A stretch of DNA of 64,000 nucleotides from Streptomyces sp. AA1529 (GTDB taxonomy: Bacteria; Actinomycetota; Actinomycetes; Streptomycetales; Streptomycetaceae), in the NCBI RefSeq assembly GCF_000280905.1, contig NZ_ALAP01000090.1:1-64000 (forward strand), in the 5' to 3' direction. Of the stretch, positions 1 through 9,204 are shown one piece after another (position 1 is the first letter of the stretch; each line of letters starts with the position of its first letter). The notes under the pieces were generated by a model. It worked only from the letters and a program-made list of their open reading frames with translations, was not told the DNA's origin and did not search any database. Made by a program: the position numbers and the translations under genes.

Positions 1-499
1 TCCCGCCGGCGAAGCGCCGGGCGAGGTGTGCGTCCAGCGACGCCACCCCGTGCAGGCCCTGAGCGCACAGGAAGAGCAGGAACAGCCCGCCGAGAGCGGA
101 CAGCAGCACAGTCGCGGGATACTCGATCTCCGCGAGGACGAACCAGCCCCATGCCAGGAACGAGGCGTAGCCGGCGCCGACGGCCGCGGCCAGCAGGACG
201 ACGCCGCCCAGCAGCCCGACGCCGCACCGCGCCGCGAGATAGGCGAAGGCGGCGCTCCCGCCGGCGGGCACGGCCGGGTCGGTTCCGTACCAGACGGACA
301 TCCGTCGGCGCTCCCAGCAGGCCAGCCGTCCGGCTGTGACCGCCACCCCGCGCGGCGGGCCGGTACCGGTGCGCCCGCCCGACACGGCGAGCGACCACAG
401 ACCGCCCGCGAGCACGAGGACCAGTTCGGCGAGCGCTGACAGCGCACCGCAGAGAACCCCTACGGTCACCCGGAACCACCGGCGTCTCAATGTGCGCAT
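1..499 (-). CDS. Membrane sensor-domain protein, probably the N-terminal part of a histidine kinase (partial)
   Basis: The frame is open from an ATG at 499 to the left edge, giving 166 residues without a stop, so the gene continues outside the window. Hydrophobic segments lie at about residues 10-36, 90-115 and 130-150. A linker carrying CWERRR precedes the second segment, and the visible end reads LDAHLARRFAGG. This layout resembles the membrane sensor domain placed before the kinase core in many Streptomyces two-component kinases, which is an inference because no kinase motif is visible. It is divergent from the DedA gene, so 500-631 must hold both promoters. Confidence 0.6.
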   Translation of the reverse strand, partial: MRTLRRRWFRVTVGVLCGALSALAELVLVLAGGLWSLAVSGGRTGTGPPRGVAVTAGRLACWERRRMSVWYGTDPAVPAGGSAAFAYLAARCGVGLLGGVVLLAAAVGAGYASFLAWGWFVLAEIEYPATVLLSALGGLFLLFLCAQGLHGVASLDAHLARRFAGG

Positions 500-631
500 A
501 GCCCTCACGCTAGCCGCACCGGGCGTTCCCGGGGACTGCGGAAAACCGCACCCTTCCGCTGTGCCCTTCCCCAGCCGGCCGTGCGGCGGTCCGCATACCG
601 GCCCGCCCCTGCGCTTTCTACCGTCGACGGC

Positions 632-1288
632 GTGATCATCAATGCTGCTTCTCAGCTGCCGGCCGGCGGCGTCGCCGGGTGGGCCGCCGATCTGACGGAA
701 TCCCTGGGCGCCGTGGGCGCGGGCGTGGCCATCGCGCTGGAGAACCTCTTCCCGCCGCTGCCGAGCGAAGTCATCCTGCCGCTCGCCGGGTTCGCCGCCG
801 CCCGGGGGGATCTCTCGCTGACCGCGGTGCTGTGGTGGACGACCGCCGGCTCGGTCGCCGGCGCGCTGTCCCTCTACGCGCTCGGAGCCCTTCTCGGCCG
901 GGAGCGCATGGTGGCGTCGGCGGCCCGGATCCCTCTGGTGAAGGTCTCCGACATCCAGCGCGCCGAGGCGTGGTTCGCACGGCACGGCACCAAGGCCGTC
1001 TTCTTCGGACGGATGATTCCCCTCTTCCGCAGCATGATCTCCGTCCCCGCAGGCATCGAACGGATGCGCCTTCCGCTCTTCCTGGCCCTGACCACGGCCG
1101 GCAGCGCCCTGTGGAACGCGCTTTTCGTCCTCGCCGGTTACCTGCTCGGCGAGCGCTGGCACCAGGTGACCGACCTCGCCGGGACCTACTCCACGGCGGT
1201 CCTGGGCGCCACCGCGCTCGCCGTCCTCGGCTTCGCCGTTCTCCGCCTGGTGAAGGCCAAAAGCGGCGGACGTCGCGCCGGCGGCTGA
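632..1288 (+). CDS. DedA family membrane protein
   Basis: This is a 218-residue integral membrane protein. It has the DedA signature ENLFPPLPSEVILPLAGF near the N terminus and the GRMIPLFRSM segment in the middle, with several hydrophobic helices. DedA proteins are linked to lipid flipping and membrane-potential homeostasis. The GTG at 632 is preferred because the 17 residues from the upstream start at 581 are not DedA-like, but no strong ribosome binding site decides it. The next gene, an MMPL transporter, follows after 100 bp in the same direction. The specific substrate is unknown. Confidence 0.85.
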   Translation: MIINAASQLPAGGVAGWAADLTESLGAVGAGVAIALENLFPPLPSEVILPLAGFAAARGDLSLTAVLWWTTAGSVAGALSLYALGALLGRERMVASAARIPLVKVSDIQRAEAWFARHGTKAVFFGRMIPLFRSMISVPAGIERMRLPLFLALTTAGSALWNALFVLAGYLLGERWHQVTDLAGTYSTAVLGATALAVLGFAVLRLVKAKSGGRRAGG

Positions 1289-1388
1289 CGCGTCCCCTGA
1301 CCGGCCGTTCACCTCATCCGATCCAGCTCTCTGCCCTCGAGGTCCGACCGGCTTCCCGCGTCGGGCTCGCCCTACCGGAAGGAAAGAC

Positions 1389-3713
1389 GTGCCGAAGAAA
1401 CCGGCAACACTGCGGATCGCACGATGGAGCGCCGCACATCCCTGGTCCGCCATCGGGCTGTGGATTGCGTTCGTCGCCGTGTGCCTCTTCCTGGGGGGAG
1501 CAGTCGGCACCAATGCGATCAGCGACGAGGAATCGGGGGTGGGCGAGTCGGGCCGGGCGGGACGAATCGTGCACTCCGGGGATTTCCCCGAGAAGCCCGA
1601 GGAGAACGTACTGATCACCGCCGAGGACGGCGGAGAGCTGGACCGGACCGCCGGACAGGCGGCGGCAGCGGAGGTGGTCCGGAGGATGACGGCGCTCGCC
1701 GAAGTGGAGAGCGTCGGCGATCCGGTCCTCTCGCCGAACGGCAAGGCGCTGCTGGTCCCCGTCACCATGAAAGGCGACACGGAGAACGCCGACCGGCGGG
1801 TCGGGCCCCTGCTCGAAGCGGGCACGGCCGTCGAGGACGGTCACGAGGGCCTGCGGGTCGACGAGGTGGGCACCGGGTCCACGGCGAAGGGTCTGTCGGA
1901 GACCCTCGGCGAGGACTTCGAGCGGGCCGAACTGATCAGCCTTCCGCTGACGCTGCTGATCCTGCTCGTCGTCTTCGGTGCGATCACCGCGGCGGGCGTG
2001 CCCGCGGTACTGGCCCTCTCCTGCGTCGGCGCCGCCATCGGGCTCTCCACGCTCGCCTCTCACGTGCTGCCCGAGACCAGCGCGGTCAGCAACGTCATCC
2101 TCCTCATGGGCATGGCCGTGGGCGTGGACTATTCGCTCTTCTACCTCAAGCGGGAACGCGAGGAACGCCGCGCGGGGAAGTCCCACGTGGACGCGATCGA
2201 GATCGCGGCGGAGACCTCCGGACACACCGTGGTGGTGTCCGGCACCACGGTGATCGTGTCGATGGCCGGGCTCTATCTGGCCGACGAGGCGACCTTCGCG
2301 TCGCTGGCCACCGGTTCGATCATCGTCGTCGCCGTGGCCGTGCTTGCCTCGCTGACCGTGCTGCCCGCCCTGCTCGCCAAGCTCGGTCGCTGGGTCGACA
2401 AGCCCAAGGTGCCGGTGCTGTGGCGGCTGACCCTGCGGCCCGGCGAGTCGCGGGTGTGGCCCGCGCTGCTGCGCCCGGCGCTGTCCAGGCCGTTGACCAC
2501 ACTGGTGGTGTCGGTGGGCGCGCTGCTGCTGCTCGCCGCGCCCGCCCTCGGGATGAAGCTGAAGCAGCCGGGCTCCGACGACCTGTCCCGCGACATCCCG
2601 GTGGTGCGGGCCATGGACCGGCTGACCGAGGCCTTCCCCAGCAAGGGCACCGTGCACCAGGTCGCCGTCCGGGCACCCGCCGGCCGGGCCGAGGAGGTGA
2701 AGGCCGCATTGGAGGCGTTGCTGGAGCGCACCGCGGACGACGGGCTGTTCGCACACGACTCGACTCCGACGATCGAGGAGTCGGCTGACCGCCGAGTGCA
2801 CACCGTCGACATCGGCACGCCCCACCGGCCCGAGAGCGACGGCGCCCGCGAGTCCCTGGACGTGCTGCGCGGCTGGGTGCCGCAGGCCGTGAACGACGTG
2901 CCCGACGCGGAGAGCGCGGTCGGCGGCAAGGTGGCACAGGGCGTGGACTTCACCGGGCATCTGGAGGCGCGGCTGCCCTGGGTGGTGGGCTTCGTCCTGC
3001 TGCTGACCTTCGTCACCATGGTGCTGATCTTCCGTTCGCTCGCGGTGGCGCTCTCCGCGATCCTGCTGAACCTGCTCTCCGCCGCCGCCTCGTTCGGTGT
3101 CCTGGTCGCCGTCTTCCAGCACACCTGGGCGGAGGGCCTGCTCGCCTTCACCAGTTCGGGTGCGGTCGTCTCGTGGTTGCCGCTGTTCCTGTTCGTCGTG
3201 CTGTTCGGGCTCTCGATGGACTACCACGTCTTCGTGGTCAGCCGGATCCGCGAAGCCGCGCTCGAGGGCGCCCCGGTGCGGGCGGCGATCCGCGCGGGCA
3301 TCACGCGCTCGGCGGGAGTGGTGACCAGCGCGGCGATCGTCATGGTCGGGGTGTTCGCCGTCTTCGGCACACTGAGCATGGTCGAGTTCAAGCAGCTGGG
3401 CGTGGGGCTCGCGGCGGCCATCCTGCTGGACGCCGCGATCATCCGGGTCTACGTGCTGCCCGCGCTGATGACGGCGCTCGGCAGGTGGAACTGGTGGCCC
3501 GGGGGGATATCCGGCAGCGGCGGCGGCGCGGCGGCTCAGCCCGAACCGACATGGCTCCTGCCCGAGGGCCGGCCGCAGCCCGCGCGGCTCGCCTCCCAGC
3601 AGTCGCACCGGCAAGGCGCCCACCAGCCGGCCGGGCTCGCGCCACCTGCCCGGGAGGGCGGCCGTCCGCAACAGCAGCCGCGGCCCGGCCGGCACCGCCG
3701 GGACACCCCGTGA
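1389..3713 (+). CDS. MMPL family RND-type transporter
   Basis: A 774-residue protein with the two-fold MMPL architecture. Each half has a first helix, an extracytoplasmic domain and a block of about five helices. The conserved Asp/Tyr pairs are visible as GVDYSLF in the first half and GLSMDYHVF in the second; these are the proton-relay positions in this family. MMPL proteins export lipids, siderophores or small hydrophobic compounds. The GTG start follows GGAAAG by a short spacer. The last 80 or so residues are a Pro/Gln/Arg-rich cytoplasmic tail of no recognised fold. It ends 27 bp from the convergent DUF4132 gene, and no clear terminator hairpin is seen between them. Confidence 0.93.
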   Translation: MPKKPATLRIARWSAAHPWSAIGLWIAFVAVCLFLGGAVGTNAISDEESGVGESGRAGRIVHSGDFPEKPEENVLITAEDGGELDRTAGQAAAAEVVRRMTALAEVESVGDPVLSPNGKALLVPVTMKGDTENADRRVGPLLEAGTAVEDGHEGLRVDEVGTGSTAKGLSETLGEDFERAELISLPLTLLILLVVFGAITAAGVPAVLALSCVGAAIGLSTLASHVLPETSAVSNVILLMGMAVGVDYSLFYLKREREERRAGKSHVDAIEIAAETSGHTVVVSGTTVIVSMAGLYLADEATFASLATGSIIVVAVAVLASLTVLPALLAKLGRWVDKPKVPVLWRLTLRPGESRVWPALLRPALSRPLTTLVVSVGALLLLAAPALGMKLKQPGSDDLSRDIPVVRAMDRLTEAFPSKGTVHQVAVRAPAGRAEEVKAALEALLERTADDGLFAHDSTPTIEESADRRVHTVDIGTPHRPESDGARESLDVLRGWVPQAVNDVPDAESAVGGKVAQGVDFTGHLEARLPWVVGFVLLLTFVTMVLIFRSLAVALSAILLNLLSAAASFGVLVAVFQHTWAEGLLAFTSSGAVVSWLPLFLFVVLFGLSMDYHVFVVSRIREAALEGAPVRAAIRAGITRSAGVVTSAAIVMVGVFAVFGTLSMVEFKQLGVGLAAAILLDAAIIRVYVLPALMTALGRWNWWPGGISGSGGGAAAQPEPTWLLPEGRPQPARLASQQSHRQGAHQPAGLAPPAREGGRPQQQPRPGRHRRDTP

Positions 3714-3740
3714 ACCGACCGCGGCAGCCGCCCGGCCAGG

Positions 3741-6332
3741 TCAGGAGTCGGGCCCGGCCGCGGCCGTGAGGGAGGCCAGCTGCGTGAGGATCGAGGGGTC
3801 GGTGATCTGCTCGTCCTCGGCGAGCAGCAGCACTTTGCTGAGGATGATGCTCGTCATCCGGTCCTCGTCGGCGAACGGGAGGAAGAGCCGGCGGTGTGCC
3901 GTGGTGCCGAAGGAGGCGGGCACGACGCACAGGTGGCCGGCCGGCTCGACGTGGATGCTGCCGCTGGTCAGTTGCACCCGGTAGGTGGCCCGGGTGCCGC
4001 GGACGACGGCCGTGTGCCCTTCGACGGCGACCCGGGCCAGGCCCAGGTCGGCGACGAGCGCCGCGAGCAGTTGTGCCCGGCCCACAGCCTGCGCCGGGGA
4101 CTGGTACGCCTCCGGCACGGTGCCGGCGACCGACACCACCAGGTCCAGGTCCCGCATGGCCTCGGAGAACGCCACTGGCGGTACGTCGGCCAGGGGGACC
4201 GGGCTGCCGGCGCTGTCGGGTCCGGCCGGGGCACCTCGGCGGCCGGGGGCGGAAGGTCCGCCGGTCAGGAAGCGGAGCCCGCCCACGCGGACCTCGCCCA
4301 TCCCGAAGTAGCCGTTGAACTCGCAGGCCAGCGCCGCGACGAGGCCGCCGCCGACGGTGCGGGTGGCCTGGTGGTCGTCGTACTCGCCGTGGGTGGACCA
4401 GCCCCGGCCGGAGAGCAGTTGAGCCGCGACCTTGCCGTCGACCGTCTGGCCGGCGAACCGCCAGGAGACATCTCCTGCCTCGTGCTCGGCCGGGGTGAGC
4501 AGATACAGCTCGCGGAACGCCTGTTTGACCGGCTGGCGGAGCCGGCGCCGCACCAGTTGCTGCTGCCAGTGGGCGAGCAGGCCCCGTTCGTGCAGTTCGA
4601 CAGGGTGGACCGCGGTGACGGGGCCGGTCGTGTCGACCTCGTCCAGCAGGCCGATGGTGCCTGCCCGGTCCCGCCAGAGCAGCGCGGGCAGCATCGCCGC
4701 GCCGGCGGGCAGCGAGCGCAGCCGGTCCGGTTCGTCGGGGGCCAGTGTCCCGGCGGTGGCGACCAGCCGCTCCACCAGCCCGGTCCGCATCCGGCGGGCC
4801 TGCTCCCGCAACCGGCCCTGGTGCCGACGCAGTTCCTGGTAGCCGGGGTCGGCGCGGACGGCGGCCGGCACCGACTTCAGGGTCCTGCCCGCCCGGCTGA
4901 CCGTCAGGACGGGGTCGGCTCCGTCGAACCGCAACGCGATCCGGTAGGGGCCGGCTTCCGCTTCGGTGGGGGTCTCTTCGGCGAGCCGCGCCTCGCAGTC
5001 CCATTCGAGCCGGCCGGCGTCCGGTGCGCCCGCCACCTGGGCCAGGTGGTCGAGGGCGACGGCGATCGCGGCGGCGTGGCTGTGTCTGCGGTTCGGGCCC
5101 AGCAAGGCGCCCTTCTTCGCGGAGTCGCGCAGCGCCAGATAGCGGTCGAGCACCGTCTCGTGGGCGGCGAGGGGCAGCATCCCGAACGCGGCGATCCCTT
5201 GCAACGAGTGGTGTCTGACCCGCTTGAGCACTTGGGCCCGGTTCTCGCCCAGGGCCGCGGAGACGAGTTCGTTCGGTTCGTGTTCCAGCAGGCGCCGCGC
5301 GGTGTCGGCCCCGGCGTCCTCGACCGCTGTCAGGAGAGCGGCCCGGTCCTGGCGGGTGACGCCGTCCGGCATCGCCCGGATCAGACGCAGCAGCGGACCG
5401 GCCCCTTCCAGGCCGAACAGCGGGAGCAGCGCGTCGGCGTCCCCGGCGCGCCGCCGCCAGCCGAACGCCCGGCGCTGTTCCTCCGGCGACCGGTCCCGCA
5501 GCAGGTCCGGCAGGGCGGTGCGCTCCTCGTCGGTGAGTTCCGCCGCGCCCAGGTGGCGGGCCACCCGGGGGTCGCCCTGCCAGGCCAGGGCGGCCTGGAC
5601 GAAGCGCAGTCCGCGCGGGGCCGGCCCCTTGGGCAGCGCGTCCCAGTCGGCCGGTTCCGGTGCGGAGACGAGCCGCCACGTCAGCGCGTCGACGTGGGTG
5701 CGTACCGCGTCCCGGCAGGCGAGCGACGAGCCGGTCGCCTCGTCGGTGGGTGAGCGGCCGGCGAGGGCGAGGCCGAGATAGGGGTCGTCGGTGACGGCTC
5801 GTTCGACCAGGTCCGCTTCCAGGGCACCGGCCCGGTGCAGGGCGTCGAGGATCCGCGCGACGGTCTCCCGCCGCAGGGTGCCGAGCGGGGTACGGATCAG
5901 GACCCCCAGCAACCGGGTGTCGGTGGCGGCGACGGCCCGCTCCGCCACCTCGTCCAACTGCAGCCGGTGCCGGACGTCGCAGCCGAGGAAGGCGGCGAGG
6001 AGGGCTTTGCGGTGCGCCGTCGGCCACGGTGCGGCCAGCAGTGCGGTGACGTCGTCGCCGCGGCCGGCGGGGAAGGCGGCGTCGTAGAGCACGTCGAGTG
6101 CGGCGACGAGGTCGGCCAGGTGCGGGGTGAGATTGCCGAGGGCCCGGTCGTCGCCCTGCTCGATCCGGGAGCGGATCTCCTCGGCGAGCTCCCGCAGGCC
6201 TCTCGGGTCGTCGGCCCGCGCCGCGGCCCGCGCCCGGTCCACCAGCCGCCACAGCGCCTTGCGTTGCTCGCGGACCACGCCGCGGTAGTCCTCCGGTATG
6301 TCGAGGTCGTCCGCGGAGGGGGAACGCTCCAC
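3741..6332 (-). CDS. DUF4132 domain protein (MolR/YehI-like)
   Basis: An 863-residue cytoplasmic protein. The N-terminal 450 residues are helical, repeat-like sequence. Residues about 560-640 carry the DUF4132 pattern with LLAHWQQQLVRRRLRQPVKQ followed by FRELYLLTPAE. The C-terminal region ending FLPFADEDRMTSIILSK and LLLAEDEQITDPSI matches the domain usually found at the end of these proteins (DUF7737). The biochemical role is unknown; relatives occur beside AAA+/VWA chaperone-like systems. The GTG start at 6332 is preceded by GGAGG, which overlaps the end of the upstream gene only 5 bp away, so the two are translated together. That upstream gene ends in Gly-Gly, which may be functionally meaningful. 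Confidence 0.88.
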   Translation of the reverse strand: MERSPSADDLDIPEDYRGVVREQRKALWRLVDRARAAARADDPRGLRELAEEIRSRIEQGDDRALGNLTPHLADLVAALDVLYDAAFPAGRGDDVTALLAAPWPTAHRKALLAAFLGCDVRHRLQLDEVAERAVAATDTRLLGVLIRTPLGTLRRETVARILDALHRAGALEADLVERAVTDDPYLGLALAGRSPTDEATGSSLACRDAVRTHVDALTWRLVSAPEPADWDALPKGPAPRGLRFVQAALAWQGDPRVARHLGAAELTDEERTALPDLLRDRSPEEQRRAFGWRRRAGDADALLPLFGLEGAGPLLRLIRAMPDGVTRQDRAALLTAVEDAGADTARRLLEHEPNELVSAALGENRAQVLKRVRHHSLQGIAAFGMLPLAAHETVLDRYLALRDSAKKGALLGPNRRHSHAAAIAVALDHLAQVAGAPDAGRLEWDCEARLAEETPTEAEAGPYRIALRFDGADPVLTVSRAGRTLKSVPAAVRADPGYQELRRHQGRLREQARRMRTGLVERLVATAGTLAPDEPDRLRSLPAGAAMLPALLWRDRAGTIGLLDEVDTTGPVTAVHPVELHERGLLAHWQQQLVRRRLRQPVKQAFRELYLLTPAEHEAGDVSWRFAGQTVDGKVAAQLLSGRGWSTHGEYDDHQATRTVGGGLVAALACEFNGYFGMGEVRVGGLRFLTGGPSAPGRRGAPAGPDSAGSPVPLADVPPVAFSEAMRDLDLVVSVAGTVPEAYQSPAQAVGRAQLLAALVADLGLARVAVEGHTAVVRGTRATYRVQLTSGSIHVEPAGHLCVVPASFGTTAHRRLFLPFADEDRMTSIILSKVLLLAEDEQITDPSILTQLASLTAAAGPDS

Positions 6333-6337
6333 CGTGC

Positions 6338-6757
6338 TCAGCCTCCCGCCAGTGCGACCAGCCGCAGGAACACCACCGGCTCACCGGGCCGGGGCGTGAT
6401 CTCCTCGTCGAGGTCAGCGACCTGCCGTCCGCCGGCGAACACCGCGAACGTCCCCCGGGCGAAGGCCCGGTGTGCCCGGGACACCTCCTCGGGGACGTCC
6501 GGATCGGCCGGCTGCCGCGGCATCCTGATCACGCCGGTGGCGGCCTGCGTCCGGACGTCGTCCTCGGACAGGTAGTGGCGGTCGAGGGTGCGCCGGCTGC
6601 GGGCCGCGTCGGTGCGCAGCTCCCGGATCTGCTCCTCGACCGCCCGCCGGATCAGCTCTCGCGCCGTCGTCCGGTCACCGTCCAGCCGTACCAGCACCGT
6701 CGGCGGGCGGTCGCCGGGCGGGCCCGGTGCCGCGCTGCGCACCTCGACGTCGATCAC
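6338..6757 (-). CDS. Small protein with ubiquitin/MoaD-like C terminus ending in Gly-Gly
   Basis: 139 residues from a GTG at 6757; the frame is open further upstream, but that extension is Arg/Pro-rich and not protein-like. The N terminus predicts two strands (VIDVEV, TVLVRLDG) followed by a helix (TARELIRRAVEEQIREL). The C terminus predicts two more strands, with GRQVADLDEEI and PVVFLRLVALAGG immediately before the stop. This beta-beta-alpha-beta-beta order and the terminal Gly-Gly resemble ThiS/MoaD/ubiquitin-like proteins. No family name is certain. It is the first gene of a two-gene unit with the DUF4132 gene. The function and any conjugation or sulfur-carrier role are inference only. Confidence 0.75.
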   Translation of the reverse strand: MIDVEVRSAAPGPPGDRPPTVLVRLDGDRTTARELIRRAVEEQIRELRTDAARSRRTLDRHYLSEDDVRTQAATGVIRMPRQPADPDVPEEVSRAHRAFARGTFAVFAGGRQVADLDEEITPRPGEPVVFLRLVALAGG

Positions 6758-7087
6758 GGCCGCAACGGTAGCCCTCCCCTCCGACATCCGTATGCGCGGC
6801 CGGGAGCGGGCGGGGGCGATGCCTCGACGACACGTGCTGCGGGGTGCGGGGCGCGGTGGCCGATCGGTCCGGTGGGCCGGCTGCGCAGCGGCCACGAGGG
6901 CCGTGCGCCTGCTGATGCCGGTACGGCCGGCCTCCTTGCCGCTGATCCCGTGGCATTCGCGGCGAGTGCTCCGAAACGCCGAGAGCGCTTCCGGGCGGCC
7001 CGCCGCGCCGTGTCGTACGTTTCGTCCGGGCCGGACAGGGCCCCGGCAGGGGTTTCTCCTGCCCGCGCACGGGAGGACGAAGAAGCC
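6758..7087. other. 330-bp divergent intergenic region
   Basis: The region lies between the minus-strand DUF4132 unit and the plus-strand secreted protein. Open frames here have no ribosome binding site or protein-like composition. It must carry two divergent promoters, but no confident -10/-35 pair or palindrome was identified by eye. Confidence 0.5.
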
Positions 7088-8131
7088 ATGCCACGTCGGT
7101 TCCTGACTCGCCGTCTGCTGCCCGCCGCCGCCGGGCTCGCCGTGCTCGCACTGCCGGTCGGCGCGCTCGACGGCGCCACCGGCGCTTCCGCGGCCGGAGC
7201 GGACGGGCAGGTCTCCGGGTCGGACCACGGCGAGGTCAGGGCCCCGCGCGAGTTCAGCGGCATCGCCTGGCTCGCGACGCGGGAGAGGGCCACTGTGCCG
7301 GGCGGGGACGAAGAGCCGCGCGAGGTCTTCCTCGTGTGCCACGACACCCGGGACAACGACGCCGAGCGGGACCTGCCGCGCCTGTCACTCGTGCGGACCC
7401 CCGTCGACCCGCGGGGGATCGACGTGCGGGGACTCGACGTCGACTTCCCCGGCGTGCCGAACGACCTGGAGAGCATCGCCCGGGTACCCGGCCGCGACGA
7501 GGCGCTGCTGGTGGAGAGCAACGCCGACGGCGACGATCCCGACCCCACCATCTATCTGGCCCGATGGGACCGGCGTCTGAACATCCGCATCGCCGGTTCG
7601 GCGCCCTGGCCCGGAACGCCCCGGCCGCTGGTCAACGTCGAGGCGACCGCGGTCGCCACCGTCGGCGGGCACCACTACTTCGTGTACGCCGAGCGCGCCG
7701 AGGGCAGCGACACCACCCTCGTCAGCATGACCCGGCTCAGGATCAGCCGCAGCGGCCGGCTCACCTTCGGCACCGAGTGGGTGTCGGTCCCCTTCACCGC
7801 GGCCCAGCCGCCGGGGGCGCGCCCCGCCTCCGGCATGGACATCGACGACGCGGGCAACCTGTACATCTCCGCCGCGTACGACCCCGGTGACCTCGGCCCC
7901 TTCGACAGCGCCGTCTACCGTGCGGCCAGGATCCGTCCCGGCGGGCCCCTCGGCGCGGAGCTGGTCCCGATGCGGCCGCAGCTGCTCGCGCGCAGCTCGG
8001 GGCTGAAAGTGGAGGGGGTGGCGCTGGTGGACGGCGCCTTCCCGATCTTCATCGGTGACGACGACGAGGACTACGGCGGTCTGCTGCGGCAGCTGCGGGT
8101 GACGGCGCCCGAGGGCCGCCCGGCCGGCTGA
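7088..8131 (+). CDS. Secreted protein of unknown function, probable beta-propeller
   Basis: 347 residues from the ATG at 7088, preceded by GGAGGACGAAGA. A classical signal peptide is visible: RRFLTRRLL, then a hydrophobic stretch through LAVLALPVG, ending near ASAAG at about residue 37. The mature part has strand-turn repeats with VPNDLESIARVPG, ALLVESNADG, GMDIDDAGNLYISA and IFIGDDDEDYGG, which look like blades of a propeller seen in secreted esterase-like/phytase-like proteins. No catalytic motif can be assigned. It stands alone between the divergent region and the DUF4232 lipoprotein gene. Confidence 0.75.
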   Translation: MPRRFLTRRLLPAAAGLAVLALPVGALDGATGASAAGADGQVSGSDHGEVRAPREFSGIAWLATRERATVPGGDEEPREVFLVCHDTRDNDAERDLPRLSLVRTPVDPRGIDVRGLDVDFPGVPNDLESIARVPGRDEALLVESNADGDDPDPTIYLARWDRRLNIRIAGSAPWPGTPRPLVNVEATAVATVGGHHYFVYAERAEGSDTTLVSMTRLRISRSGRLTFGTEWVSVPFTAAQPPGARPASGMDIDDAGNLYISAAYDPGDLGPFDSAVYRAARIRPGGPLGAELVPMRPQLLARSSGLKVEGVALVDGAFPIFIGDDDEDYGGLLRQLRVTAPEGRPAG

Positions 8132-8209
8132 CCGGGACGACGGCGGGCCGTGGCGGGCGGCGGGCTCGGGGAGGTACCGGCAGCAGGGGCGCGGGACGGC
8201 GCGGGGCTG

Positions 8210-8226
8210 TTACACGTTCCGGACAC
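8210..8226 (+). promoter_or_regulatory. TTACACG-N5-GACAC motif shared with the second DUF4232 gene
   Basis: TTACACG, five bases, then GACAC, about 100 bp before the start of the DUF4232 lipoprotein gene at 8327. The same spaced pair is found at 12140-12156, about 104 bp before the other DUF4232 gene in the window. The factor is unknown. Confidence 0.35.
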
Positions 8227-8326
8227 AGTCCCGTGAACTCGCGCCGCGCGGCGGCCATCACACCTCCCGTACGACGCACTCGCCACGGGTGCGCCGGGAG
8301 AAGCCCGGCGCCGGAAATGAGGAACC

Positions 8327-9037
8327 ATGACCGCCAAGCTCAATCGCGCCGTCCGCTGCACCGCCGCCGTGCTGGCCGCCCTCGCGGTCGGCGCCGGAGC
8401 GACCGCGTGCGACGCGTCGTCCGGATCGTCGGACAAGGCCGCTGCGCACTCGGGGTCGGCCGCGGACTCCTCCTCCGGTACGCAGGACGGCGGCTCGCAG
8501 AAGGACTCGCAGGACGCCGTGGACGGGGTGAAGAAGACGGCCGTCAAGGGCTCGCGGACCGACGCGGTGAATCCCGCCTCCGCGCGGACCCGGGAGAGCA
8601 AGCGCTGCCACACCGGCGAACTGCGCTACTCCTGGGGCGGCCCGCACGGCGGCGCCCCGGACATGGAGGCCGACCAGCAGCAGATCGCCTCGATCCGGCT
8701 CACCAACAGCGGCGGACGCACCTGCACCGTGTACGGCTTCCCCGGTGTCCGCCTGGTCAGCGACTCCGGCGACACCTGGGATCTGCGCCGCTCCTCGGAC
8801 AAGCCGAGCACCCTCACCCTGGACCCGGGTGAGGACACCGCCATGGTCTCCATGAACGTCCTGCCGCTGCCGCAGGACATGAAGGGCCCCAAGCCCTTCC
8901 GGGTGAGCAAGGTCCTGCTGACCCCGCCCGACGAGACCACCCACGTCACGCTGGACTGGCCCTACGGCGGTGCCCTGGTCGACCAGTCCGGCGCCACCCG
9001 GCCCGGCACCTTCGTCAACCCGGTCGGCGTGGGCTGA
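8327..9037 (+). CDS. DUF4232 lipoprotein
   Basis: 236 residues with a type II signal peptide; the lipobox ends ATAC with the lipidated Cys at residue 28. A Ser/Asp/Gly/Lys-rich tether follows to about residue 90. The C-terminal domain begins near KRCHTGELRYSW and includes IRLTNSGGRTCTVYGFPG, the hallmark of DUF4232, a cell-surface immunoglobulin-like fold common in Streptomyces. Two conserved cysteines in CHTG and CTVYG probably form a disulfide. The ATG is preceded by GAGGAACC. The function is unknown. It ends before a perfect bidirectional hairpin terminator. A second member of the family lies at 11376-12035. Confidence 0.88.
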   Translation: MTAKLNRAVRCTAAVLAALAVGAGATACDASSGSSDKAAAHSGSAADSSSGTQDGGSQKDSQDAVDGVKKTAVKGSRTDAVNPASARTRESKRCHTGELRYSWGGPHGGAPDMEADQQQIASIRLTNSGGRTCTVYGFPGVRLVSDSGDTWDLRRSSDKPSTLTLDPGEDTAMVSMNVLPLPQDMKGPKPFRVSKVLLTPPDETTHVTLDWPYGGALVDQSGATRPGTFVNPVGVG

Positions 9038-9099
9038 CCCCGCCGGGCCGCTCCCGCCGGCCGGTGGCGCTCCCGTCGGCACCGGCCGCGGTCCCGCCC

Positions 9100-9156
9100 G
9101 GACCGGGGGCGGGGCGGGGACGGACATCCGCTCCGTCCCCGCCCCGCCCCCGGTCC
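9100..9156. terminator. Bidirectional terminator hairpin
   Basis: Perfect inverted repeat with 25-bp arms (9100-9124 and 9132-9156) and a 7-base loop, sitting between two convergent genes, the DUF4232 lipoprotein and the BCCT transporter. There is no T-run, as usual for high-GC actinobacterial terminators. Confidence 0.85.
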
Positions 9157-9204
9157 TTCAGGTCCGCTGCGCGGCGGCGCCGCGCGTGGGTGTCGGGCGG
9201 GAGT

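Noticed and set aside
1314..3695. A minus-strand 793-residue frame opposite the MMPL gene
   Set aside because: His/Gln/Arg-rich composition without domains; the plus strand encodes a clear MMPL transporter.
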